Shown piece by piece: positions 26,518-35,000 of a stretch of 64,000 nucleotides of DNA. Made by a program: the position numbers and the translations under genes. The DNA is taken from contig NZ_ONZG01000001.1 of the NCBI RefSeq assembly GCF_900302455.1, positions 372,001 through 436,000 of the forward strand. The letters run 5' to 3'. This stretch comes from Falsiruegeria mediterranea M17. Its GTDB lineage: Bacteria; Pseudomonadota; Alphaproteobacteria; Rhodobacterales; Rhodobacteraceae. The notes under the pieces are model-generated. The model saw only the letters and a list, made by a program, of their open reading frames with translations, was not told the origin of the DNA and ran no database searches. Numbering within the stretch: position 1 is the first letter of the stretch; each line of letters starts with the position of its first letter.

Positions 26518-27302
26518 CAGCGCACCTGCGTCGTTGCGCTCATCATCTGGTCGACAGCCGAGATGACCTTGGCATTCATTTCATATCCGCGCTGCGCCTC
26601 GATCAGCTCGGTCACTTCGCGCACGGCATCGACCGAGCTGTCCTCGATGTATCCCTGTCGCAGCGTGCCCAACCCGTCGACACCCGGTTCAGCCACAACC
26701 GGCGCGCCAGAGGCCTCGGTTTCCTTGAACATGTTGCTGCCAATTGCCTCCAGCCCCTTGGCGTTGGCGAAACTGGCCAATGTGAATTGCCCTAAAAGCT
26801 GCCCCTCGGCCGCGTTGTCGAAATAGGCGAACACCTCGCCCGCCGCATTGATCGAGATGCTGCGCGCATCCGTGGGAATGGTGATCTCGGGCGTCACCGT
26901 ATAGCCGTCCGACGTGACGATCAGCCCCTCGGCCGAGCGTTTCAGACTACCATCGCGCGTATAGGCAGATTGACCGGACGGCAGGGTGACCTCCAGATAT
27001 CCGCGACCCTCGATCGCCACGTCCAGATCATTGCCGGTTTCCGACAGCGCGCCCTGCGCCAGATGGATCGACACCGCAGCAGGCCGCACACCCAACCCCA
27101 ACTGTACGCCGGTCGGCAGCACAGTACCGTCGGATGCATTAACTGTGCCCGCGCGGGACACCTGCTGATAGTGCAGGTCTGCGAACTCGGCCCGGCGGGC
27201 GTTGTAGCCGGTGGTGTTCATGTTGGCGAGGTTGTTGGAAATCGTCTCGACCCGCAGTTGCTGAGCCGTCATTCCCGTTGCCGCAATCTTCAAGGCACGC
27301 AT
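26517..27302 (-). CDS. flgG: Flagellar distal rod protein FlgG
   Basis: A 261-aa distal rod subunit. N terminus MRALKIAATGMTAQQLRVET with the SNNLANMNTTGYNARRAEF signature, ADLHYQ segment, and C terminus VTELIEAQRGYEMNAKVISA. Length is the usual 260-262 residues. It sits between flgF and flgA. Confidence 0.96.
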   Translation of the reverse strand: MRALKIAATGMTAQQLRVETISNNLANMNTTGYNARRAEFADLHYQQVSRAGTVNASDGTVLPTGVQLGLGVRPAAVSIHLAQGALSETGNDLDVAIEGRGYLEVTLPSGQSAYTRDGSLKRSAEGLIVTSDGYTVTPEITIPTDARSISINAAGEVFAYFDNAAEGQLLGQFTLASFANAKGLEAIGSNMFKETEASGAPVVAEPGVDGLGTLRQGYIEDSSVDAVREVTELIEAQRGYEMNAKVISAVDQMMSATTQVR

Positions 27303-27323
27303 GAGATTCTCCTGTCTGAAAAG

Positions 27324-28037
27324 TTACCGCGACAACGCTTTGACGGCGCTGCGAATGCGTTGATCTTCGGTTTCCAAAAAGCTCTGACCCAGTTCATAAC
27401 CACGCTGGATCTCCACCAGCCGGGCCACCTGGCCAATTGCGTTGACGTTTGATCCCTCCAGGAACCCCTGCATCACCTTGGCCTCTTCGGTGGGCTCCGA
27501 TCCGTCATCGGCACGGAACACTACCCCGCCTTCACGGATCAGGCCCGAGGGGTTCACTGGAGTGAAAACACCCACCTGCCCCAGCAACCGACCATCGCCG
27601 CTGATGGTGCCATCAGAAGCGATCTTGATGGTCTGCACGTCCGGCGGAATAAAGATCGGGGTGCCGCTGACATCCATCACCAGATGCCCGTCCATGTTGA
27701 CCAGATCGCCCTGGGCGTTGGGGGTGAAACTGCCCGCCCGCGTCAGACGCTCTCCTGCGCCGGTCTCGACCTTGAAAAACCCCTCTCCCTCGATGGCGAC
27801 ATCAAACTTGCCGTTGGTCTGCGTCAGGGTGCCTTGGGCAAACGACGTGTTGCGCACCTGCGCCCGTGCCATCGACAGGGACGGTTGGTTGGGGCCGTCC
27901 TTGATGAACTCGGAAAACACCAGCCCCTCTTGCCGGTACCCGGTGGTGGCCGCATTGGCGATGTTGTTCGCGATGACTCGGATCTCATTCATCAGACCGG
28001 ATTGACGCGATAGCGTGGCGTAACCTGCTGTTTCCAT
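27324..28037 (-). CDS. flgF: Flagellar proximal rod protein FlgF
   Basis: A 237-aa rod protein starting METAGYATLSRQSGLMNEIR with the ANNIANAATTGYRQEG signature and ending with VARLVEIQRGYELGQSFLET. The frame stays open upstream into fliQ. The ATG at 28035-28037 is chosen because GGAGG lies just ahead of it and the standard FlgF N terminus begins there. It overlaps the fliQ stop by 1 nt (TAATG). Confidence 0.94.
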   Translation of the reverse strand: METAGYATLSRQSGLMNEIRVIANNIANAATTGYRQEGLVFSEFIKDGPNQPSLSMARAQVRNTSFAQGTLTQTNGKFDVAIEGEGFFKVETGAGERLTRAGSFTPNAQGDLVNMDGHLVMDVSGTPIFIPPDVQTIKIASDGTISGDGRLLGQVGVFTPVNPSGLIREGGVVFRADDGSEPTEEAKVMQGFLEGSNVNAIGQVARLVEIQRGYELGQSFLETEDQRIRSAVKALSR

Positions 28038-28309
28038 TATAAACCTCCGGCAATCAGGGGAATGATCGTTGCTGTGAAGAAGGACACCAGCGTCTTGGTC
28101 ATGAACCCCATCGAGATCCAGAACACGACGACAATGGCGGCCAATTTGGGGACAAACGTCAGGGTCATTTCCTGGATCGACGTCAGCGCCTGGAACAGCC
28201 CCACGGCCAGACCGGTGATCAGCGCCACAGTCAGGATCGGCACCGAAACGATGACCGAAATCCACAGCGCCTGCCGCACTACGTCAAAGAAAAGACCCTC
28301 ACTCAGCAT
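28037..28309 (-). CDS. fliQ: Flagellar type III export protein FliQ
   Basis: A 90-aa protein with two membrane helices (about residues 15-40 and 55-80) and the FliQ core LTSIQEMTLTFVPKLAAI. It forms the export channel with FliP and FliR. Here it is embedded among rod genes rather than beside fliP/fliR. Upstream neighbour fliE ends 1 nt before. Confidence 0.95.
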   Translation of the reverse strand: MLSEGLFFDVVRQALWISVIVSVPILTVALITGLAVGLFQALTSIQEMTLTFVPKLAAIVVVFWISMGFMTKTLVSFFTATIIPLIAGGL

Positions 28310-28310
28310 G

Positions 28311-28601
28311 TCAGACAGGCATCCTCAGGATTTCCTGATAAGCCTCGACAACCTTGTTGCGCACGGTCACGGCCGTCTCAACGGCCAGTTCAGTTTGCGC
28401 CAGCGCCTGCACCAGGGCATGTGGGTCGGCCTGCCCGATCATCGCCGCCTGGGCGGTTTGTTCGCTGTGCTGCAACGTCGCCGCAAAGTCGGAAAATGTC
28501 TGGCGCAGGCCCTGCCCGGCCCCCTGATGATTGGGGTCTGCCTGCGTCGCAGGTCGGGCCGAGGCATAGCTGCTGGCGGCGGAAAGTGAGCGGATATCCA
28601 T
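28311..28601 (-). CDS. fliE: Flagellar hook-basal body protein FliE
   Basis: A 96-aa protein linking the MS ring to the rod. It has a low-complexity N terminus and the typical helical C-terminal region (QTAQAAMIGQADPHALVQAL, AVTVRNKVVEAYQEILRMPV). Order flgB-flgC-fliE is the standard rod arrangement. Confidence 0.92.
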   Translation of the reverse strand: MDIRSLSAASSYASARPATQADPNHQGAGQGLRQTFSDFAATLQHSEQTAQAAMIGQADPHALVQALAQTELAVETAVTVRNKVVEAYQEILRMPV

Positions 28602-28628
28602 TCTGGCTGTCCTTGTTTTGGGAAAGAG

Positions 28629-29021
28629 TTACTTGCGAAGAAGGTCCATCAGGGACGACGACATCTGCCGCACCTGTTCAAACATCTTGAGGTTGGCCTC
28701 GTAACTGCGCTGCGCTTCGCGCGCGTCGGCAATCTCGATCATCAGATCGACGTTCGAACCCTTGAAATTGCCGGCCTCATTGGCCAGTGGATGGGCCGGA
28801 TCATAGATCTCGTTCAACTCGGACCGGTCCAGGTTGACTCGCCCGACCTTGACCATGTCGACACCGGCGTTTTCGGCACGATTGACCTCAAACGGGACAA
28901 CCTTGCGGCGATACCCGGGCGTATCGGCATTCGAGATGTTTTCGGACACGTGGCGCAGACGCGCGGCTTGGGCGCGCAGGGCGCTGGCGGTGACCGAAAG
29001 GGATTTGGAAAACTCACTCAT
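28629..29021 (-). CDS. flgC: Flagellar proximal rod protein FlgC
   Basis: A 130-aa rod protein beginning MSEFSKSLSVTASALRAQAA with the SENISNADTPGYRRK signature and ending EANLKMFEQVRQMSSSLMDLLRK (in part: NLKMFEQVRQMSSSLMDLL). AAGGAG precedes the start. It lies 11 nt downstream of flgB. Confidence 0.95.
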   Translation of the reverse strand: MSEFSKSLSVTASALRAQAARLRHVSENISNADTPGYRRKVVPFEVNRAENAGVDMVKVGRVNLDRSELNEIYDPAHPLANEAGNFKGSNVDLMIEIADAREAQRSYEANLKMFEQVRQMSSSLMDLLRK

Positions 29022-29032
29022 AACGACACTCC

Positions 29033-29422
29033 TTACGATCGGCCAAGCGTGCCGCGCAGCACCGCCATCGATGACTTGTAGATCGCGATCGCGCGGTCGT
29101 GCTGGCGCTTGACCTCAACGGCTTTCAGCATCTCTTCTTCGATGGCGACATTGTTCTGGTTGGGATCGTTGGGCAGGTCAGGATGGAACACTGCCCAATC
29201 GGGCGTACCCCGTTCCACGCCGTTCAAATGCCCACCACGACTGGCGTGCATTTCAATGCGCGCGCCGTTTTTCACATAAGCATTGGAAAAGGATTCGATG
29301 TCGCGGGCCTGGTATCCGGGCGTATCGGCATTGGCCATGTTTTGCGACACGATGGCCTGTCGTTTACCGGCATGTGTTGCCATGGCGTACGCCATCTTAA
29401 AGACGTTCAAGTCAGAGAACAT
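29033..29422 (-). CDS. flgB: Flagellar proximal rod protein FlgB
   Basis: A 129-aa rod protein with the SQNMANADTPGYQARD signature and the C-terminal RAIAIYKSSMAVLRGTLGRS. The start MFSDLNVFKM at 29422 is preferred. It follows GAGGGAG and gives normal FlgB length. The ATG at 29449 would overlap the CtrA-like box at 29446-29460. It is the first gene of the nine-gene minus-strand rod/ring operon. Confidence 0.93.
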   Translation of the reverse strand: MFSDLNVFKMAYAMATHAGKRQAIVSQNMANADTPGYQARDIESFSNAYVKNGARIEMHASRGGHLNGVERGTPDWAVFHPDLPNDPNQNNVAIEEEMLKAVEVKRQHDRAIAIYKSSMAVLRGTLGRS

Positions 29423-29445
29423 CGGGGCTTCTCCCTCGATCAATT

Positions 29446-29460
29446 TCAATCAAGGCTTAA
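29446..29460. promoter_or_regulatory. CtrA-like box between divergent flgB and fliI
   Basis: TCAA-N7-TTAA at 29446-29460, one base from consensus, in the 86-nt gap between flgB (minus) and fliI (plus). It ends 24 nt before the flgB start and 48 nt before fliI, so it could serve both. Confidence 0.5.
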
Positions 29461-29508
29461 CCCCGATTCGTTTAGAAACCGTTTTCAGGAACAAAACGGA
29501 GAATCCTT

Positions 29509-30849
29509 ATGTCCGCCCCAAACCCGGCCCACCTGAAAGCACAATTCCAAGCCCTCAGCCTGTCGCGACACGTCGGGCGCGTGATGGGGGTACAGGGGGG
29601 CGTAATCCGGATTCAGGGGCTGGCAAACGCGGCCCGGATCGGCGACCGGCTGGAGTTGAAACGCAACACCGTCTCCTCCCTGCATGGCGAGGTTTTGCAG
29701 GTCGACGCCGATGCCATCAACATGCTGCCTGACGCCGCGCCAGACGGGGTTGCCTTGGGCAATAGGGTGATCCTGCAAAAGATGCCTGAATTCGCGCCCA
29801 GCGCGTCCTGGATCGGGCGCGTCGTCGATCCCTTTGGCCGTCCGCTGGATGGTCGACCCCTGCTTAGGGGAGAGGGCAAGCGCAACCTGATGGCCTCGCC
29901 ACCGCCTGCCGTAGAACGCAAGCCACTGGGCGCGCGCATGTCGACCGGGATGTCGGTACTCAACACCGTTTTGCCCATCGTGCGGGGGCAGCGGATCGGG
30001 CTTTTTGCCGGGTCCGGCGTGGGTAAATCCAGCCTGCTCGCAATGCTGGCCAAGTCAATGCAAGCCGACGCTGTCGTGGTCGCCCTGATCGGCGAACGGG
30101 GGCGGGAAGTGAATGAATTTGTTGAAAAAACACTAGGCCGCGAAGGGATGGAGCGCGCCGTGGTCGTGGCCGCCACCTCGGACCAATCTGCACTGGTGCG
30201 CCGCCGCTGCGCCTGGGCGGCGATGAGCGTGGCCGAAACCCTGCGGGACGAGGGGATGAATGTGCTGTTCCTGGCCGATTCGATCACCCGCTTTGCCGAG
30301 GCCCACCGCGAAATTTCGGTCTCACAAGGCGAGGCTCCCGCCCTGCGTGGCTATCCCCCGTCCGTGACACCGCTGATCACCGGTCTGTGCGAACGCGCGG
30401 GACCGGGAACACACACACAGGGCGACATCACAGCCGTGTTCAGCGTTCTCGTGGCCGGGTCCGACATGGACGAGCCGGTGGCCGACATCCTGCGCGGCGT
30501 ACTGGACGGACACATCGTCCTGAACCGAGACATCGCTGAACGCGGCCGCTATCCCGCCATCGACGTCAGCCGCTCGGTCTCGCGCAGCCTGCCCGACGCT
30601 GCCACGGCAGAAGAAAACGACGCCATCCACGACGTCCGCCGTCTGATCGGCGCCTATGAGCAGTCCGAGGTGATGATCAAGGCCGGCCTGTATGCCGAAG
30701 GGGCCGACCCTGTGCTGGATCAAGCGGTGCGGGTGTTTGATGAGCTGGATGGCTTCTTTGCGCGCCCTGAACCGGACACGGTACAGGCCAGCTTCAATCG
30801 TCTGAACCTGATCTTGCGCCGCGCAAACACCCCGCCGCCCATGCGTTAA
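29509..30849 (+). CDS. fliI: Flagellum-specific ATPase FliI
   Basis: A 446-aa export ATPase related to the F1 beta subunit. Walker A AGSGVGKSS is at residues 167-175 (Lys173). The VVALIGERGREVNEFVEKTL and VLFLADSITRFAEAHREIS motifs and PALRGYPPSVTPLI are typical of FliI/YscN. FliI unfolds substrates at the export gate with FliH and FliJ. Here it is a single-gene unit, divergent from flgB and not adjacent to fliH or the FliJ-like gene. It marks the right end of the flagellar cluster. Confidence 0.95.
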   Translation: MSAPNPAHLKAQFQALSLSRHVGRVMGVQGGVIRIQGLANAARIGDRLELKRNTVSSLHGEVLQVDADAINMLPDAAPDGVALGNRVILQKMPEFAPSASWIGRVVDPFGRPLDGRPLLRGEGKRNLMASPPPAVERKPLGARMSTGMSVLNTVLPIVRGQRIGLFAGSGVGKSSLLAMLAKSMQADAVVVALIGERGREVNEFVEKTLGREGMERAVVVAATSDQSALVRRRCAWAAMSVAETLRDEGMNVLFLADSITRFAEAHREISVSQGEAPALRGYPPSVTPLITGLCERAGPGTHTQGDITAVFSVLVAGSDMDEPVADILRGVLDGHIVLNRDIAERGRYPAIDVSRSVSRSLPDAATAEENDAIHDVRRLIGAYEQSEVMIKAGLYAEGADPVLDQAVRVFDELDGFFARPEPDTVQASFNRLNLILRRANTPPPMR

Positions 30850-30912
30850 AAAGCGTGCTCCTGCAAAACCGGGCACCGGTTTGGCAAAACGAACATGCAC
30901 GGGATCAAAGGA

Positions 30913-31827
30913 TCAAAGTGTCATCATCCGCGCATCGCGGGCGCGCACCACCGGCAAGGCGGTCTTCTTCTGCAGGGCCGTCACATGGTTCAACTGGGGG
31001 AACAGTCTCAGGATTTCCGCCTGCGCCTCGCGGTCCGAGCGTTCCAACGCGTGACCAGGGAAATAGCTTTCAGACGGTACGCCATTGGCAAACACCACCT
31101 CGTGCGAGGCGAACAACAGATGAATGTATTCAACTTGGTCACGCTTGACCTGTTTGACAGTATCACCATTCACCAGCGCCTTGGCCGCCACCAGAATCTC
31201 CTTGTGGCCAAAGAAATAGAGCGCGCGCCAGTCGTCGATCACCATGCGATGCTGAGGGGACACCAACAATGGTCGCTTGGCCCCCAACACACCCGCCTTG
31301 AACCGGATCGGCCCCATCTCGCCACGCCCGTCGACCGTGGTCCGTCCGATCCACAAAACCGGCTGATCTCCGTGTTCGCGCGTCGTCACCAAATCGCCGG
31401 CTTCCAGCTCTTCAATCCGGCGCTCGCCGACGGGAGTCAGGATCTTGGTGCCCACAGTGAAACACACCGGCGGCAGGTCATTCACATCCAGCGACCCTTG
31501 GGTGTTCACAAAGGTCGAGCCCTGAAATGTCCCGTTCTGCAAGGCCTGACCGTCGGTCGGCGTGAACATCCGCCCACCGTCCGCGAGGTAAAAAGTGATT
31601 CCCGTATAGGTCACAAGCCCGACATTCGGCACATCGATCGTCACCGTATCACCCGGCCACGAACTGACAATATCAACGCCATTGATGTTGTCGCCCGCAA
31701 AGCGGTTGATCAACCCGTTGTCGTTTTGATCAGTCAGGGTAACCTGTTGAAAATTAATCTGAGTTCCCACCGCAGGCGGGCTGGCAGGATCAAGCAGAAA
31801 CACCTGATCGATATAGTCAGTAGGCAT
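30913..31827 (-). CDS. Hint-domain (hedgehog/intein-type) protein
   Basis: A 304-aa protein. Residues 1-120 are a beta-rich, Asp/Thr/Gly-rich region without a recognised family. A Hint domain starts at Cys122 (VCFTVGTKILTPVGERRIEELEAGD, given in part: CFTVGTKILTPVGERRIEEL) and continues through block-like motifs GPIRFKAGVLGAKRPLLVSP, SPQHRMVI (His193) and SHEVVFANGVPSESY (residues 241-254). Hint domains can cleave the chain before the catalytic Cys. Such proteins are common in Rhodobacteraceae and often sit near secreted or RTX-like proteins. No signal peptide is visible. It is convergent with fliI and has no clear operon partner. Function unknown. Confidence 0.85.
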   Translation of the reverse strand: MPTDYIDQVFLLDPASPPAVGTQINFQQVTLTDQNDNGLINRFAGDNINGVDIVSSWPGDTVTIDVPNVGLVTYTGITFYLADGGRMFTPTDGQALQNGTFQGSTFVNTQGSLDVNDLPPVCFTVGTKILTPVGERRIEELEAGDLVTTREHGDQPVLWIGRTTVDGRGEMGPIRFKAGVLGAKRPLLVSPQHRMVIDDWRALYFFGHKEILVAAKALVNGDTVKQVKRDQVEYIHLLFASHEVVFANGVPSESYFPGHALERSDREAQAEILRLFPQLNHVTALQKKTALPVVRARDARMMTL

Positions 31828-31957
31828 ATATCCCCCCTACTTTGAACGCGAACAAACAGTCGGCCGTGGCAGCAGCCGTAACGAAAACTAACCTAAAAAT
31901 GGGCCCATTCTGTGTTCAAAAAAAGGGGACAAGGTCAGGTTACCTCCCCCAAAACGT
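31828..31957. other. Spacer upstream of the Hint gene
   Basis: A 130-nt AT-richer stretch between the Hint gene start and the gltB terminator. It must carry the Hint-gene promoter; no clear -35/-10 pair was picked out and no gene is seen. Confidence 0.3.
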
Positions 31958-31958
31958 C

Positions 31959-31994
31959 AAAAGCCCGCGACCAGATCCTGATCGCGGGCTTTTC
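31959..31994 (-). terminator. Terminator downstream of gltB
   Basis: GCCCGCGA (31963-31970) pairs with TCGCGGGC (31982-31989) around an 11-nt loop, with AAAA to the left (a T-run on the minus strand) and TTTT to the right. It lies 24 nt past the gltB stop, so it should end gltB transcription; it can also work on the plus strand. Confidence 0.85.
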
Positions 31995-32012
31995 ATGTTC
32001 ATTTGGTCAGGC

Positions 32013-35000
32013 TTACTCTGCCGGAACCGCCTGCTCTTCCGTGCTCAAGGGCGCGGGCAGATGCACCAGCATCTCTTTCGGGCAGACCTGAAGGAAGTTC
32101 GCCTTCTCCACATCCCAGTGTTGCAGGATATCTGCCGCTTTACGGCTGCCGGTCTCGGCCAGATGACGCTCGACCAAACCTTTCAGCTGCGCTTCCCAGT
32201 GGTCCACGGTCACCGGACAGGTCACCAGCGTTTCCATGTTCATCACCGTCTCGGCCTTGCCTTCGGGATCATACAGATACGCCATGCCGCCGGTCATACC
32301 CGCGCCAAAGTTCGCACCGATGTCGCCCAGGATCACTGCCACGCCGCCGGTCATGTACTCACACCCGCAAGCGCCGCAGCCCTCGATCACCACTTTGGCG
32401 CCCGAGTTCCGAACCGCAAAGCGCTCGCCTGCGCGACCCGCCGCAAACAGGTGACCGTCGGTCGCGCCATACAGAACCGTGTTGCCGATGATGGTGTTTT
32501 CGGATGCCTTCAGCGGGCTCACCTGCGGCGGACGTACCACAACGGTGCCGCCCGACAGACCCTTGGCGACATAGTCGTTGGCATCACCCGACACTTCCAG
32601 CTTCAGCCCAGGCGCCGCAAAAGCCCCCAACGACTGCCCGGCCGAGCCTTGCAGCTTCACCGTCAGGTGATCCTCTTGCAGCGTGTTGCGCATGCCAAAG
32701 TTCCGCACAATGTGGCTGGATGTGCGCGTGCCCACGGTCCGATCCGTGTTCTGGATCGCATACGACAGCTGCATCTTTTCACCGTCCTGCAAGAAGCGTG
32801 CCGCGTCGCGCACGATTTCTGCGTCCAGTGTATCCGGCACCGCATTGCGGTCCTTGTCGCGGTTGTAAACGATGTTGGCCGAGCCATCGACAGTGATCAG
32901 CAGCGGGTTCAGGTCCAGGTCATCCAGATGCGCCGAACCACGGCTGACCTGCGCCAGCAGATCCGCACGCCCAATCACCTCTTCAATCGACCGCGCGCCG
33001 ATCGAGGCCAGAACCTCACGCACTTCCTGCGCGTAGAAGGTGATCAGGTTCACCACCTTGTCCGCGTTGCCGGTGAACTTGGCGCGCAGGCTTTCATCCT
33101 GCGTACAGACCCCAACCGGGCAGGTGTTGCTCTGGCACTGACGCACCATGATACAGCCCATCGCGATCAGCGCCGCGGTGCCGATACCGTATTCCTCGGC
33201 CCCCAGCATTGCCGCAATCACGATGTCGCGCCCTGTGCGCAGACCACCATCGGTTCGCAGCGTGACCCGCTCGCGCAAGTTGTTCATCGCCAGAACCTGA
33301 TGCGCCTCGGTCAGGCCCATCTCCCACGGCAAACCGGCGTACTTGATTGAGGTCGCGGGTGAGGCACCGGTGCCCCCGTTGTGGCCCGAAATCAGGATCA
33401 CGTCCGCCTTGGCCTTGGCCACACCAGCAGCAATCGTGCCAACGCCCGAAGACGCCACCAGCTTCACCGTCACCTTGCAGCGCGGGTTGATCTGTTTCAG
33501 GTCATAGATCAGCTGCGCCAGATCCTCGATCGAATAGATATCGTGGTGCGGCGGCGGCGAGATCAGGGTCACACCCTTGGTCGAATGGCGCAGACGCGCA
33601 ATCAGGTCGGTGACCTTCATGCCCGGCAACTGGCCACCCTCACCGGGTTTCGCACCCTGGGCCACCTTGATTTCCAGCTCTTCACACTGGTTCAGGTATT
33701 CCGCAGTCACACCAAAACGGCCCGAAGCCACTTGTTTGATCTTGGCCGACGGGTTGTCGCCATTGGGTTCGGGCACAAAGTGTGCGGGATCTTCGCCGCC
33801 TTCACCCGAATCCGACTTGGCCCCAATCCGGTTCATCGCCACGTTCAGCGTCTTGTGTGCCTCAGGGCTCAGCGCCCCCAGCGACATGCCCGGCGTCACA
33901 AACCGCTTACGGATCGAGGTGATGGACTCAACCTCTTCCAGCGGAATCGCCTTGCCCAGCGGTTTGAAATCCATCAGGTCGCGCAGGTGGATCGGCGGAT
34001 TGCTTTGCATCTTGGCCGAATACTGCTTCCACAGCTCGAACGACGCTTTGTTACACGCCATCTGCATCATGTGCATGCTGGTTGCTTCCCAGGCATGCGT
34101 CTCACCCGATTTGCGGGCCTTATAGAAGCCACCGATGGGCAGAACGTTGGCAACTTCACCCCAGCCCTTGGCGTGAACCTCTTCTGCCTTGGTCTGGATA
34201 CCTGTCACACCGATGCCCGAGATGCGGCTGGTCATGCCAGGGAAGAACTCGGCAACCATCGCACGAGACAGGCCCACGGCCTCAAAGTTCAGGCCACCGC
34301 GATAAGATGAAATCACCGAAATGCCCATCTTGGCCATGATCTTGAGCAGACCCTGGTCAATGGCTTCACGATACCGCGCGATGTTCTCGGTCAACGAACC
34401 GTCCAGCAAACCACGCTCGATGCGGTCAGCGATGGAGTCTTCGGCCAGATAGGCGTTTACCACGGTCGCACCGCAGCCGATCAACACCGCAAAGTAATGC
34501 GGGTCGATGCATTCGGCTGCGCGCACATTGAGCGAGCAGAAGGTCCGCAAACCTTTGCGCGTCAGGTGGCTGTGCACGGCGGATGTCGCCAAGATCATCG
34601 GCATCGCCACCTTTTCGGCGTTTGAATGCTGATCTGTCAGAACGATGTGCCCCGCGCCCGAACGCACAGCCTCTTCTGCTTCGGCCCGGATCCGCGCCAG
34701 CGCAGCATTCAGCGCGCCTTGACCGGCTTCGAACGAACAGTCGATTTCAACCAGCGCAGCATCAAACCCTTCGACCAGGTTTTCCCACTGGGCGTTGCCG
34801 ATGAACGGGCTTTCCAGCACCACGATCTCAGTCTGGCTGCTGTCTTCGTCCAGCACGTTCTTGAGGTTCCCGAACCGTGTCTTCAACGACATCACCCGGA
34901 ACTCGCGCAACGAGTCGATCGGCGGGTTCGTCACCTGAGAGAAGTTCTGGCGGAAGAAGTGGCTCAGCGGGCGGTACATCTTGGACAGAACCGCCGACGG

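Noticed and set aside
28038-28265. N-terminal extension of FlgF
   Set aside because: This stretch is the fliQ gene in another frame; FlgF begins at the ATG at 28035-28037 after GGAGG.
31842-33350. 502-aa open frame on the plus strand
   Set aside because: It is antisense to gltB, is rich in His/Gln/Arg as expected from a shadow frame of GC-rich coding DNA, and has no recognisable domain.
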